A DNA stretch of 64,000 bases from Neoarius graeffei (lineage: Eukaryota; Chordata; Actinopteri; Siluriformes; Ariidae), in assembly GCF_027579695.1 (NCBI RefSeq), contig NC_083592.1, forward strand, positions 30,523,961 to 30,587,960, in the 5' to 3' direction. The notes beneath the pieces were generated by a model. It did not search any database. It saw only the letters and a list, made by a program, of their open reading frames with translations, and was not told where the DNA came from. This document shows, piece by piece, positions 1-11,500 of this stretch. Numbering within the stretch: position 1 is the first letter of the stretch; each line of letters begins with the position of its first letter. Made by a program: the position numbers and the translations under genes.

Positions 1-53
1 TAAACAAACAACAGTTGGCTTGATTCTCACTTGTGTTGGCTCTTATCTCTCAG

Positions 54-242
54 GTAAATCATTCACAAAGATCATCAGAAACCCCTTTAAAGACCTGGAT
101 CTTAGTTAAACAAGACGGAGAAGTGATCACAGCGCAATGTAACTGTACGGCTGGGGAAGAATTTTGTTGCGACCTTCATGCATATGGACTTTGTGAGGAG
201 GAAACAAAGAAACAGCTGGGGACTTTAGCACTTCATGACTAA
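54..242 (+). pseudogene. SWIM-type zinc-finger exon fragment
   Basis: A stretch opening directly after a splice-acceptor-like ctctcag (47-53) translates to a piece resembling the SWIM zinc-finger region of repeat-associated fish proteins. It has a hydrophobic beta-strand part with TPLKTW and ILVKQDGEV, then CNCTAG, where CxC would be the first half of the CxCx(n)CxH finger. The second half is garbled (CCDLH) and the frame ends shortly afterwards. No other exon is visible, and the partner exons would lie left of the window. It looks like a decayed copy of a mobile or expanded gene family. The family assignment rests on motif memory only. Confidence 0.35.
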
Positions 243-849
243 AAAAAGTAACATAAAATAATGACACATAGCAAGAAAAGTACTTGGAAAACACTAAGGA
301 CATAGCTGAGAGGGAGATACAAACCTTTCACCAAGTGATGACTGCAAACTCGAGCATGCTTCAACTCGGCTCCCTTTGATTTCAGTGAGAGGTTCAAAAG
401 CCACCTTTCTCGACGTCTTTTTGTGAAATCCTGCATTTGTTCACCATTTTTTATTAGTTTACAGGGAACCCTGAAGAAACTTTTATCAATTTCACAGTTT
501 CATCAATTCGAACAACCTAAAACAGCTCAAGTATAAGGCATTTTTCATGCCAGCAATATACCTTCTCCATATAAACGCTTTGTCAACTGAGCTTTGGTAG
601 ACCACCAGCTGAAGTTTTGAATAACTAATGAGGCGGATGTGACGTCACGTGAAACCCAGCAATACAGCTAGGGTTACAGTGGGGGGCTGGTCCTCTGGTA
701 ACCATGAGAGATTGACTTCCCTACTCACATCTGTATTGCAGCATTCCTTGCCAGATGGCAGTAGGTACCATTTTTATGATGGTCTTTCGTATGACCTGAG
801 TACGAGTAGAACTCGTGATCTCCCAGTCAAGATCATGCTAACATGCTAA

Positions 850-905
850 CCTTGAGCAACAAAAGTTGTTTTTAAATGTGCTCTAATAAATTTGACTTGA
901 CTTGA
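850..905 (+). repeat. L2-like LINE 3' tail remnant
   Basis: A short stretch ends in ataaatttgacttgacttg, the same type of 3' end seen on the longer LINE copies at 40.46 kb and 60.44 kb. The 640-850 part upstream may belong to the same repeat; its first bases resemble a stretch near 40,955. Confidence 0.4.
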
Positions 906-1465
906 AAACATATATATAGTGTACCTTTAAAAAAAATGGGACCTTAGAGACCACTGGTGCACCTTTAGGTAATTAGATGCACAATAAAGCTCCAAAACAA
1001 GTAATCTTTGTACCAGCAAAAAGGAAAAGTACAGTGTGGTACCTATGTTTCAATGAATAGGTGAACCGATTAGTATGATTTTATTTTTAAAACAGAGCAG
1101 GATTGACCTTCTGCATAAGTTTTTTTCTTGTTTTCTATTTTCAAAGTGCCACCATTTTTTCACTGAGAGAAATAAATTAAGATCTTGTGGGATTTGGACA
1201 GGCTTTACCCAGATACTCTAATATGTGAGATCATGAATCTAATTATAGATTAACTACAAAAAAAAGTACTTATAATTCTGTACAGTCTTGGAATATCAGA
1301 GGGTTCCGTTTAGCATCCAACAGTGTTCTTTGGTGTATCCAGGCCTTAAAGGTTCTATGTAATAAATAAATAAATAAATAATAGTAATTATTAAAAAAAA
1401 AAACAATTCTCATAAAAGAGGGTTTCACTTTGAGAAAAGGTTCCGTTCTCTAGAACCCCCTTAGA
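906..1465. other. Intergenic DNA, nothing recognised
   Basis: A/T-rich sequence without a supportable gene. It contains an (AAAT)n-type microsatellite near 1362-1382 and A-runs near 1394. Confidence 0.6.
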
Positions 1466-2244
1466 GCTGGAGTACTCAAACTATTTGTGGGCAGGGACCC
1501 ATTAAAAATGTCAAATAAATTCCCCTCAGAGCAAATTTATGTCATGACCGTTATGCAAATGTGTACCAAAATTTCTGAACTTTCCAATGACACTACACAT
1601 TAGGTCCAAGTTTTCTACCTGTTTTTGACTTGTTAGGGTGTAAATTAAACCCGTTTAACTCAAGGGAGCAGCCAAACATTTTAATACCTATAAGCACTGA
1701 ATAATAAATATAATAACTAATATAATAATAGTATTGATAAAAAGGGTGGCACGGTGGTGTAGTGGTTAGCACTGTTGCCTCACAGCAAGAAGGTTCCAGG
1801 TTCGCACCTCATGCCTGATGGGGGCCTTTCTGTGTGAAGTTTGCCTGTTCTCCCCATGTCTTTGTGGGTTTCCTCCGGGTGCTCCGGTTTCCCCCACAGT
1901 TCAAAGACATGCAGATTAGGTAAAATACCCAGCCACTGGGGTTATACAAGACAGTGCATACTTAGTGCCAGTCCCAAGCCCAGATAGACTGGGGAGGGTT
2001 GCATCAGGAAGGGCATGCGGTGTAAAGCTTATGCCAAATCAAATATGTGAAACAGATCCGCTGTGGCGACCCTGAATGTATGAGAGCAGCCGAAAGAAGA
2101 AGAGTAATAGTATAGACAATAATAATAACATAGATAAAAACGGGTTGTGATTTCCTTTGACTATAACTACATTAAATCAGGGATGTCCTGGATATGCTTC
2201 ACTGATCCTTGACAGTCCCTAGACCTCACTTTGAGAAACATTGC
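1466..2244. mobile_element. Degenerate hAT-like element holding a DANA-like SINE
   Basis: The left end reads gctggagtactcaaact and the right end, reverse-complemented, reads gcaatgtttctcaaagt. These are similar inverted ends of the Charlie-like hAT type (CAGtGnTTCTCAAA). No clean 8-bp target duplication survives. The internal part carries no coding sequence, and a SINE at 1744-2104 has inserted into it. Confidence 0.45.
1744..2104 (+). repeat. V-SINE, DANA-like subfamily
   Basis: The tRNA-like head has an A box (tggtgtagtgg) and a B-box-like ggttcgcacctc. It is followed by the conserved V-SINE centre with tcctccgggtgctccggttt. The tail (gggcatgcggtgtaaa through gctgtggcgaccctgaatg) is of the zebrafish DANA type, unlike most copies in this window. 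An imperfect duplication flanks it: taatagtattgata at 1726-1739 and taatagtatagaca at 2105-2118. Confidence 0.75.
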
Positions 2245-3050
2245 TTTAAATAGTGAAAGAGTTAACAATCTAAATAACCCTTGGGGAACCCTTTCTTGCA
2301 ATATCTACACGTCTGTGCCACAAAGCTGTAAACTATGAGGTGTCGCACCAAATATCCCAAACCAAAATTTTGAATTACATGAATAAAAAAAAAACAATGC
2401 TGATAAAAATTTGCTGAGAAATATTTAGATTAATAATTCTGTGAAAACCCCACTGATGATGCTTCATTGTGGTGTGCTTTCACTTCTCTTGTTTGCACAG
2501 ATGTTTGTACCTAACCCCCCAGAGATTACAGCTGTACACGTTTCAATTCAATAATATTTAGCAAGGTATTCACAAATCCGCACAATTGGCATCTCTTGTT
2601 ATGCCAATCATTATGAAAAACGGCACATTTCAAAATGCATATATCATGGGATTAAGTTCATTTATTGTGTTAATAAAGTTTAGGTTGTAATATAGACTTT
2701 AAAAGGTCTCCACAAATTAGGTGTAGAATATATTTTGATAACTTAGACAGCCTGGTTGCTTGATTGACTTTTCTCCACCTCAGTGGGGGTAAACACATTT
2801 TGTATTAGTAACAGACCAACAGCTGCTTAGTGGGCTTTGTTGATTCAGCTTTAGCAACTGTCAAAACACGAGACATTTCCCCTTCTCAGATGTAAACCGA
2901 CAATCCAGTAAAAAAAAAATGAAGGAAGTGCAGGATAACCTGATAACCACTTCTCAGATTTTTCTCATGATATTTAATCACAGTGGTTTGTTCCTGCATG
3001 TAGAATGACTAATACACATTAGTATGTAGAACTAAAGTCTGTTAAGGATA
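2245..3050. other. Intergenic DNA, nothing recognised
   Basis: No coding potential, clear repeat ends or RNA gene seen in this A/T-rich stretch. Confidence 0.5.
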
Positions 3051-3052
3051 TT

Positions 3053-3165
3053 CCTGCAATGGACTGGCGTCCCATTCAGGGCGTCCCCACCTTGTGCCCA
3101 GCGTTCCCAGGATAGGCTCCGGATCCACCGTGACCTTGACCAAGATAGTATTTAATGATGATGAA
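3053..3165 (+). repeat. SINE/LINE tail remnant
   Basis: The sequence cctgcaatggactggcgtcc and later ggataggctccggatccacc is a common teleost repeat tail whose second part resembles the V-SINE tail. No head or target duplication is visible. Confidence 0.4.
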
Positions 3166-3298
3166 TTGTGTTTCAGTTTACGACATGTAACTGTAGACAT
3201 TAGAGCAAAATATCACAATGAAAATTGTTGTTTTAGATTCTTTTGCATAAGCTCACTTTGTAAGGAACACCTTTACAACTGTACATTCATGCAGTTAT

Positions 3299-3432
3299 CC
3301 ATCCATCCATCCATCCATCTTCTATAGCCGCTTATCCTGTTCTACAGGGTCGTAGGCAAGCTGGAGCCTATCCCAGCTGACTATGGGCGAGAGGCGGGGT
3401 ACACCCTGGACAAGTCGCCAGGTCATCGCAGT
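3299..3432 (-). repeat. V-SINE 3' fragment, truncated
   Basis: Only the tail half is present: a (CATC)n start, then agccgcttatcctgttctac and so on. It is flanked by the perfect 11-bp direct repeat CATGCAGTTAT (3288-3298 and 3433-3443), showing a 5'-truncated target-primed insertion. Confidence 0.8.
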
Positions 3433-3545
3433 CATGCAGTTATCTAATCAGCCAATCAGTGGCAGCAGAGCAATACAGAAAATCATGAACATACAGGTGA
3501 AGAGCTTCAGTTAATGTTCACATCAAAGATCATATATCGGCAAGT

Positions 3546-4060
3546 TCAGTCTTGAGAGACCATTTGATTTCTGGAGGTTGAGCCACACTTTTTGCTATTA
3601 CTGTAAAGTCTTATACGAGTACCACATACTCTTCCACATGCAGCACAAGTGTAAGGAGCTGTCGTAGCCTAGTTTGTGGGCTGGTGGGCAGGCTACCGTT
3701 GAGTGTGTTGCTTTGACCGCTTTTCTTCTGTTGCCCAGGCCGGGCTTCACTGTTTGCTTCCAGGAGCAAACATCCCTTGCGCACTCTTCCCAGGTGTTCA
3801 CATCAATGTGCATTTGTTTGAGATCATGTTTGAAGACGTCCTTGTAATACAGGTATGGCCAACCAATCGGTCATTTTCCCTGAGCAAGCTCACTGTACAC
3901 AAGATCCTTAGGGATCCTACTGTCTGCCATTTGAACCACGTGTCCCATCCAACGCATATGTCTTTGCTTCAAGATGCTAAACATTGATGTGGTGCCTGCA
4001 TGTTACAAGACTGACTTGTTTGGGATTTTATCCTGCCACCTAATGTTGAGGATTGGGAAA
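3546..4060 (-). pseudogene. LINE reverse-transcriptase C-terminus remnant
   Basis: Translated on the minus strand, 3990-3598 gives a run including RHMRWMGHVVQMADSRIPKD, then a TGA, then PIGWPYLYYKDVFKHDLK and IDVNTWEE. The family's usual pattern is GHVxRMxDxRIPKxLLY followed by RPxLRYKDVCKRDL, close to the C-terminal end of reverse transcriptases of some animal non-LTR elements. In-frame stops show it is dead. The precise clade is not certain. Confidence 0.55.
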
Positions 4061-4271
4061 AAAGTGTGATCTCTTTAACTGTGGCATGGATGTTGGTACT
4101 AGATGGACTGGTTTGAGTATTTCAGAAACTGCTGATCTCTTGGGAATTTCACATATGACAGTCTCTACACAGAATGGTGCGAAAAACAGAAAACATCCTG
4201 TGAGCAGAGGGCCTGCAGGCTGAAACACCTTGTTGATAAGAGAGATCTGATTTGGCTCAAACTGATTTTGA

Positions 4272-4647
4272 GGCGGCACGGTGGTGTAGTGGTTAGCACT
4301 GTCGTCTCATAGTAAGAAGGTTCTGGGTTCAAGCCCAGCGGCTGGCGAGGGCCTTTCTGTGCGGAGTTTGCATGTTCTCCCCGTGCCCGCGTGGGTTTTC
4401 TCCGGGTGCTCCGGTTTCCCCCACAGTCCAAAGACATGCAGGCTAGGTTAATTGGTGGCTCTAAATTGACTGTAGGTGTGAATGTGAGTGTGAATGGTTG
4501 TTTGTCTCTATGTGTCAGCCCTGTGATGACCTGGCGACTTGTCCAGGGTGTACCCCACCTTTCACCCATAGTCAGCTGGAATAGGCTCCAGCTTGCCTGC
4601 GACCCTGTAGAACAGGATAAGCGGCTACAGATAACGGATGGATGGAT
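4272..4647 (+). repeat. V-SINE, full length
   Basis: Contains the tRNA-like head, the V-SINE central domain, and a tail ending in agataacggatggatggat. The flanking duplication is gattttga (4264-4271) and gatttga (4648-4654). It sits inside the older DNA repeat, so it is the younger of the two. Confidence 0.85.
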
Positions 4648-4735
4648 GATTTGACCTGACAGGAAGTCTATAGTAACTCAAGTAAGCACTCTTTACAAGC
4701 GTGTTGAGCAGAAAAGCATCTCAGAATGCACAATA

Positions 4736-5039
4736 CATCAAACCAACCAACCAACACACACACACTACAGGTTAAGTGCCATAAGCAGTATGTTCTAAGT
4801 TAAATTAGGAACAATATTGCTTCGTACATTTTGAAATACATTGACTTATAATTCATTTGTCTATCGTGTGGAATAAAGATCTTTAAAAAAACTGTTTTGT
4901 TTGATGAAATGCATAAATGTTACAGCTGTCTCTGCACTGACTATAAAACAGGAAAACAAACTTTAAAGATTGATGCATAATAGGCAAAGGAAGGTGCACA
5001 TTTTCAGCCCGGTTTTGATTCCTCTGCTTTTGCTTTGGA
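4736..5039. other. Intergenic DNA, nothing recognised
   Basis: A short (CA)n tract lies near 4755-4765. Otherwise this is ordinary A/T-rich sequence. Confidence 0.5.
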
Positions 5040-5335
5040 TCGGTTCTGACAGGATCACACAAGAACAGATCTGCAGCCTGCGCGTTCCTCCTTTAAATAA
5101 GTCCCGCCCCGAAATCAGTCGATCAAATTCTGCATCGCGCTCCTTCGTCTCCGACCAATCACGTTTTTCTGGGGCGGGGTTATCACGGTGGTCCGGGAAA
5201 ACGTCAACCAATCACAGAGCGAGTTATTTGAACAAAAGGCTGACGAAACGCGTCGTTCGCCTCGTGGGGCGGATGTTATTCATGTTGACTGAGCAGCTGT
5301 TTAAGGAGACATAGCGGGGATAAAGACATAACGGT
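5040..5335 (+). promoter_or_regulatory. GC-box/CCAAT-rich promoter-like island
   Basis: This C+G-richer patch lies in an otherwise A/T-rich region. It holds two CCAAT boxes (5155-5159 and 5208-5212), a GC box cccgcccc (5103-5110) and ggggcgggg (5171-5179), with several CpGs. No TATA box is evident. It lies 1.7-1.9 kb upstream of the scarb2 start codon, so it could serve scarb2 through a 5' non-coding exon, or a divergent gene left of the window. Which one, if either, is inference. Confidence 0.35.
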
Positions 5336-5875
5336 CTGAGTGTCATGAACACACACGTACCGTTATCAGTGGGAACACAGGGTTATAAAAAAGTTTACAA
5401 TAATTAAAGTAGGTTTGCATGTATATTAGTGACACATTTGTTGGATTAAGATTAAAAAGATTACTTCTGCCTTGGATGCAAAGGTCTAACAAACTTGTTT
5501 TTGCTATAAGAATTACTTAAAAGAAGGAGGGCTGGAGCTGAGCTGAGGGCAGGGACAGCACACTAATGCCCCGGACCCTGAGCGCGGTTTGTTGAAATCT
5601 GCTAGCGATATTGTTTCTGTTTAAATGCCATTGAATCTGTGTGACAGTTATCAGGTCTGAACATGACCCCCCCACCCCACCGGGCTTTCACCTGACTGCC
5701 TTCTGAGTGGAGTAATCATACAAGAGAAATATGACTCTTTAAAGTGAGTCGGCTCATCAATAAGAGTCGAATCTTTCGTCTCCCAAACGGCTTCATGTCA
5801 TTGATCTGCCGCATGAATGAATACTTTAGTAATGTCTGAAACTAATGATTAACAACATACTATGGGGTGTCGTTA
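5336..5875. other. Intergenic DNA; possible hAT-like end
   Basis: No gene seen. The agtgagtcggctc at 5741-5753 recurs near 6675-6688, next to ctcaaccgtgacgacacatccctg (6727-6750). That resembles a hAT terminal region, so the minisatellite between them may sit inside such an element. This is weak inference. Confidence 0.3.
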
Positions 5876-6656
5876 TTAAACAAACCTATACAGATTTCGG
5901 CCAAATAATTCGGATGTTATTGGTAAGAGTCACTGGATGCATTCGGAAAATATATTAGAGAATAAAAAAAAAAAAACCCACTATTAATTTTTCACTTTTA
6001 AACACAAACACTGTCATGCATAAAACAAACAAAACAAGCCTATACAAATATAGGCCAAACAATTCGAATATTATTGGTAAGAGTCAGTGGATACATTCGG
6101 AAAATGCATTAGAGAATAATAATAAAAAAAACCCCATTTTTTTCCACTTTTAAACAAATAACACTGTCATGCATAAAACAAACAAATTTAGGCCAAACAA
6201 TTCGGACGTTATTGGTAAGAGTCACTGGATACATTCGGAAAATGTATTAGAGAATTAAAAAAAAAAACACTTAATTTTTTTCACTTTTAAACACAACACT
6301 GTCATGCATAAAACAAACAAACCAAGCAATTCGAATATTAGTATTGGTAAGTCGATACATTCGTAAAATGTATTAGAGAATTAAAAAAAAACCTCATCTC
6401 ATCTCATTATCTCTAGCTGCTTTATCCTGTTCTACAGGGTCGCAGGCAAGAACTATTACTTTTTTTTTTTTCACTTTTAAACACATAACACTGTCATGCA
6501 GAAAACAAACAAACGAATTTAGGCCAAACAATTTGGACGTTATTGGTAAGAGTCACTGGATACATTCGGAAAATGTATTAGAGAATTAAAAAAAAACTAT
6601 TACATTTTTTTTTTCACTTTTAAACACAACACTGTCATGTATCAAACAAACAACCC
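5876..6656. repeat. Minisatellite, five units of about 135-150 bp
   Basis: Five head-to-tail units each carry a version of attcggacgttattggtaag, then cactggatacattcggaaaa, an A-run, ttcacttttaaacac, and actgtcatgcataaaacaaa. Spacing is about 146, 152, 134, 192 and 138 bases. The 192-base unit is longer because a 58-bp SINE fragment (6393-6450) inserted into it. Confidence 0.85.
6393..6450 (-). repeat. V-SINE tail fragment
   Basis: ctcatctcatctcattatct followed by ctagctgctttatcctgttc and gggtcgcaggcaag is the extreme 3' end of the common V-SINE, inserted into one minisatellite unit. Confidence 0.8.
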
Positions 6657-6993
6657 TCTATTATGATTCTTCAGGTAAGTGAGTCGGCTCCCAAAGTTCA
6701 CCTGAAAGAATCAGATCAAAGAATCGACTCAACCGTGACGACACATCCCTGAGTAAAAGGGGATGTTCGGGTTCTCCTTCGGCATTCTGAGCTGTAGCTT
6801 TAACCGGTGGGGTCAGATTTGGAACCTCAGAGTCAAATTCGTGTTCTGTTAGACTTGCTGTTGAGAGTTTGGTGCTTTTTCTGTGTTAATAGACCTCTAG
6901 CTGAAAGTTATCCATCGGATATCCGAGTCCCAGCCCAGCTCTCCTCTGGAGATTTAGAACATTTGTATTAGTAGTGAGCTCATTTTCGCCAGT

Positions 6994-7822
6994 ATGAGAA
7001 GGTCGTGTGCCATTTACGCCATCGGGATTGTGTGTGCTCATCTGCTCATAGTAGGAATCGCCCTGATGGTCGCTCAAGTCTTCCAAACAATGATTCAGGA
7101 GAGGATAAAAAAGGTAGAGTGGTTTATTTCTCTCTCTGTGCTGTTCGAGTTGAAGCTAACCGGTAGATTTTGTGCCTTTGTTGTGATTGGCTGATCTGAA
7201 TGCAGTCAGTCTGGCTGATAACAGCCGGCTGGAGCTCTTCAACAAGCCTAACCTTCAAACATCAACTTAAAAAGTTATAAATATTGACTGACGGTTTATA
7301 CAAAAGCTTAATTTGGATGTTAAATGTGTGTATGTTTAGTTCCCCTGGCCTTTGGTACCCAGGAGCGCAGCGCACTGCCCTGGGGCGAGTTCCGCTATCA
7401 CAGCGCCGGCCGGGGCTTTCAGCTCACACCGGCTTCTGGCTGGAGGAAACTCATAGTTTCCCTCAAATTGTCATGTTTGTACATTTTCTCCTCCGTTTTC
7501 ACACCATATCTTCTCCATGCTGTGAGTGAGTGAGTGATGCTGATCCTGAGGTGTGGAGACGGTGCAGAGGAACACTGCGTTTATTTCTCCTCATCTGTTT
7601 TAAATAGGTTTTTTGCACTTGGTGCAGACTTTCTAAAGCTTGAGCAGCTGTTTTGTGTCTTTTCTGAAGAGACCGGAGACGGTAGCTGGCTGTAATGGTT
7701 GGGTTGGGTGGGGTGGGGTGGTGGTGCTCACTCAGGGTCTGAGGGTCTTCTGGTATTCACCTTGAGGAACACTTGGAGTTCTGTGACCCCTCACATGTAG
7801 GTGCACATTTCTGATCTATATA

Positions 7823-7867
<45 letters not shown>

Positions 7868-8457
7868 ACAGTACTGTGCAAGTCTTGGGCGCGTGCAAAG
7901 AAATGCTGTGGAGCAAAGAGGCCTTCAAAAATAATGAAATTAAATGTTTCTCCATTAGAACAATACTATAAAGAGAATTAAACAGTAATAAATCAAGCCA
8001 CAAAGTCAATATTTGGTATTCTTTAAAAGAAAAATCATAGTCCCAGGTACAACGAGTGCAGTTTTATAAGGAAACGAGCTGTAGGTTTTACTGAGCATCT
8101 TACAGAACCTGATACTGTTCTTCTGAACACTGTCACACTTACTACTTTAATTTTGCATTTTTCAGAATCAGGCTCGCGCCCGGAAAGAATGTGGGTCCAG
8201 GCTCGCGCCCGGAAAGAATGTGGGTCCAGGCTCGCGCCCGGAAAGAATGTGGGTCCAGGCTCGCGCCCAGAAAGCAGCCTCATTATGTATATTTGTCAGG
8301 AAAATTGTCTCTTACGTAACGCGTTGCTTTCTTACTGATCTCCAAACATATATTTTTTCCGTAACGTTTAATTTTGTGCTGGAACACTAACATTTGTAAA
8401 GCTAAGATGATCCAATAATGTAGAAGTCATTAAGAAAGCTTGTACTATAACTTGTGC

Positions 8458-8514
<57 letters not shown>

Positions 8515-11500
8515 CATGCATGCATACAGCTGTTTAAAAGAAAAAAATGACGAGACTACTTTTATTGGTGACCACCTTTAAAAATGGTGTCTCAATTTTT
8601 TCCATAGCTGTATAATGAGCACTAAGGCATCACATAAACCTTAGTCTGTCTAAGTATGATGTAAAACCTGTAATCAAATGTCACTCCGGAGTTGATTATT
8701 CAATCCACACCTCTGTGATTGGTGCTGATATACATTATCACAATATTTTTTTTTTTTCCGTGGGTACTGTGTGTATCATCAGTACACCAGCCAACTGCAA
8801 ACTAACAAGTAACTGATTCATACGTTAACGTTTTCCATTTTCTTCCTCCTCTTATTTTTTGGTTTTGAATATTGTTGGATTTTTGCAGTATCGCCCATCC
8901 CTGGTTACAGCATTTTTAATTTTAAACCTGTTTGAGCTGATTCATCTAAGAGAGCTACTAGGCAACTTCAGCCACTTTTCGAGCCCTCGGGACATGCATG
9001 TTTCTTCAGCTGGGTGTGGAATTGGCTCAATTGTTTTGTTTGTTTAGAATAGCTTGAAACCATGATGGTGTGTTTTGTGTGTGTGTGTGTGTGTGTGGTT
9101 TCCTTTTTTTAATTTTTTTTTTCTTTCTTCTGCTTGTCTTCCCTAAATAGGTAGCATAACACTTTAGACAAGATCTTAACATAGCGTACTGGCTCATTTC
9201 CTGTTTACGTTTGTAATATGTTTGCAGATCAACTTTTTTTTTATTACTTTTTGTTCTTCCACCTATAATGAACAGTATAACGTACGCTATTCATATCTAG
9301 CCATGCAATTTCCCAAGGATATTAAAACAGTTTTTGAGTGGTTGTTCTTACATGCCATTACAAGTCTTGTTCAAGTCTGTTCAGCGTTCTTGGCTTTTCT
9401 GGGTAGAAGTAGGGGAAGGGGTGGTGATAATGGCAACGTGTGTGGGGGGGGGGATAAAGTGATTCATCACTGTAAAACATGAAGGTTTTGAAAACAGTTT
9501 TGTTTAATGTTCAGTACGACTCTGAAGGATGTTTAGTGACCTTTATTTTCAAGGCTGATAGCATGGACAGTTGGTTTAGGGGTTATCATAACTACTGAAA
9601 AACACCGTTTGTTGGGTTATCTGATTTTTGGTTTGTTCCCCCCCCCCCAGTGATGTATGAAATGCATCTCTTTTTGACAAGGACATCTCGCCTTCCAACA
9701 CTAGATACATTTTAACATGATCCATTTTCATGAATCGGTATTTAATTAAAAAAAGTAACCACTAAGGTGTGGCGTGACAAATTCTGAGCATCTGACATGT
9801 AGTTAAGCGTTTGTTAGATCCCAATCAGCCTCAATAGTGCATTTCTAGGCATGTTGGGACATTTAGCTCAGCATTTCCGTAAACCTGAATCAAAGCAGTT
9901 CTGTTGTAAAGAGCTGTGCGGCCCAACTGAACCGTGTCCTGCCATAGATAACAGAACATGTTTAATGGAAACGTTCTCAAGTTCACCGTGCTTTACCCAC
10001 AGCACAAGGAAAGCAACTAGTAAGTCCTTGTGAAAGGGTTCTTTTTAGTTTTTTAAACAAACAGCGAGACGTATCACGGTATTACTGAGCTGCCCTATTG
10101 AACCAACACCTTCAGGAGTTCTCTTCTACTTGATACAGTAATAACGGTCTACAATGATCAGCGGTTTTCTTTTAGGCTTTAAATGCCATTTAAATGATCG
10201 TGGACTATTTCTTAAAATTTCCTTTCTACCATTTCATTGGATTTCTAATGCAAAGTGCCTTTTGTGTATTGTAACTAATTTCACATTAACATAATCTAGG
10301 TTCGATGACCAATAAAGCTTTTTCTGTGATGTAACTATGACATTTAAAAAAAAAAATCGTAAGCTTTCCTGTTTTGGATTTCAGCTGACAGGACAGACAT
10401 TTTTCTTTGATCTTAAGACAAAGCCGTCTGCTGACAAGATATTTTCCTGTCTTTTTCCCATATGGCTGATTGCTTTGTCTCAGTCCCTTTGGATTTCGTC
10501 ATCGCAGCACGTGGAGATCTTTCACGTATCACCCCGAAACCCTACAGATCTAGTGAACTTTAAACAGCATTGTTTGCTTATTAAGGCAGTAGACCACTAA
10601 CCTGGACTGAACTGTACTGTGTAATTAACCAGCTGCTTTGTTTATCTTTTGGGATGGGTTAAGTCAATATTAGGAAGTAGGATGTGATATGGTTGATGGG
10701 TTTTATGTAATGCTTGTGTCACACGTTGGTGTTGCGTGTGTACGGTGTATCCGGATACGTGGCAGTAAGAAAGGAACGTCGCAGCATCGTCAGCTTGCGT
10801 AGCTAGGATGCGTAACACGATCTCCTTGTACGCCAGGGTGTGGCGTATTTAGAAGTCAGCACTTAAAAATCCGTAGCACGTATGTCACGTGTACGCCGTT
10901 AAAAACGAAAACTACTCAGCGTGAACGTTGCTCGAACACCTATTACGCTGTGCGAGCGCTTTAGTTGACCTGCGACACAACTGTGGCATACAAAGCGTTG
11001 CCACTGCGTACTCGGTGTTCTTTTCTTATCCACTGCGTATCAGCTGCCTATGAATGGCGTATTTTTGTTTCTTTGGCGTACATACTACGTACCTGTCGTT
11101 GCCGCTGCGTAGGTGTTGCGTTGTCGAAGTATTTGTGGCGTTGCAAGAATACCTGTAACGTCTACACGGCGTTTTTTTGGTACTTGTGGCATTCCGTGAC
11201 AGGTCACAAGATGTGCACCTATAAGAGGCAAACGTTCTCTGCTTGTTCTCATTCATTCCACATTCATGGACCTGGAAGAACCTGAAGTGCAAGTAGCTGT
11301 CGTGGGTTTGGCATGGACTTTACTTGAAGAAGAGGAGACTCGAAGACAAATAGCCAGGCTGAGTCATGCCAGACTTGTTGCCCAGAGACCTGTTGTGAGG
11401 AGGAGAAGACAACGACCCTGAAGTAGACCCTTTATAATTATTTTAAAGTTAAGTCTAGGAGTGTGGGACTTGGAGTGAAATTTAATTTTATAATGTCTAG

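Larger units (their letters stand above)
3270..4735 (+). mobile_element. Old DNA repeat broken by two SINEs and a LINE piece
   Basis: Segments at about 3270-3298, 3444-3545, 4060-4271 and 4655-4735 appear to be one repeat unit in one orientation. They include tcagttaatgttcacatcaa, gtggcatggatgttggta, atttcagaaactgctgatct and gcagaaaagcatctcagaat. A related fragment in the opposite orientation lies at 35,395-35,690. The interruptions are a SINE tail (3299-3432), a LINE remnant (about 3546-4060) and a full V-SINE (4272-4647). I do not recognise the family name. Confidence 0.5.

Noticed and set aside
644-652. GTCACGTGA, close to the TFEB CLEAR motif of lysosomal genes, upstream of scarb2
   Set aside because: It lies 6.3 kb from the start codon within a repeat-like stretch similar to one near 40,955. 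A similar site at about 58,895 is inside a transposon. There is no reason to tie either to scarb2.
8169-8276. CRISPR-like direct repeats
   Set aside because: The 29-base units abut one another without spacers in a vertebrate intron; this is a plain tandem repeat.
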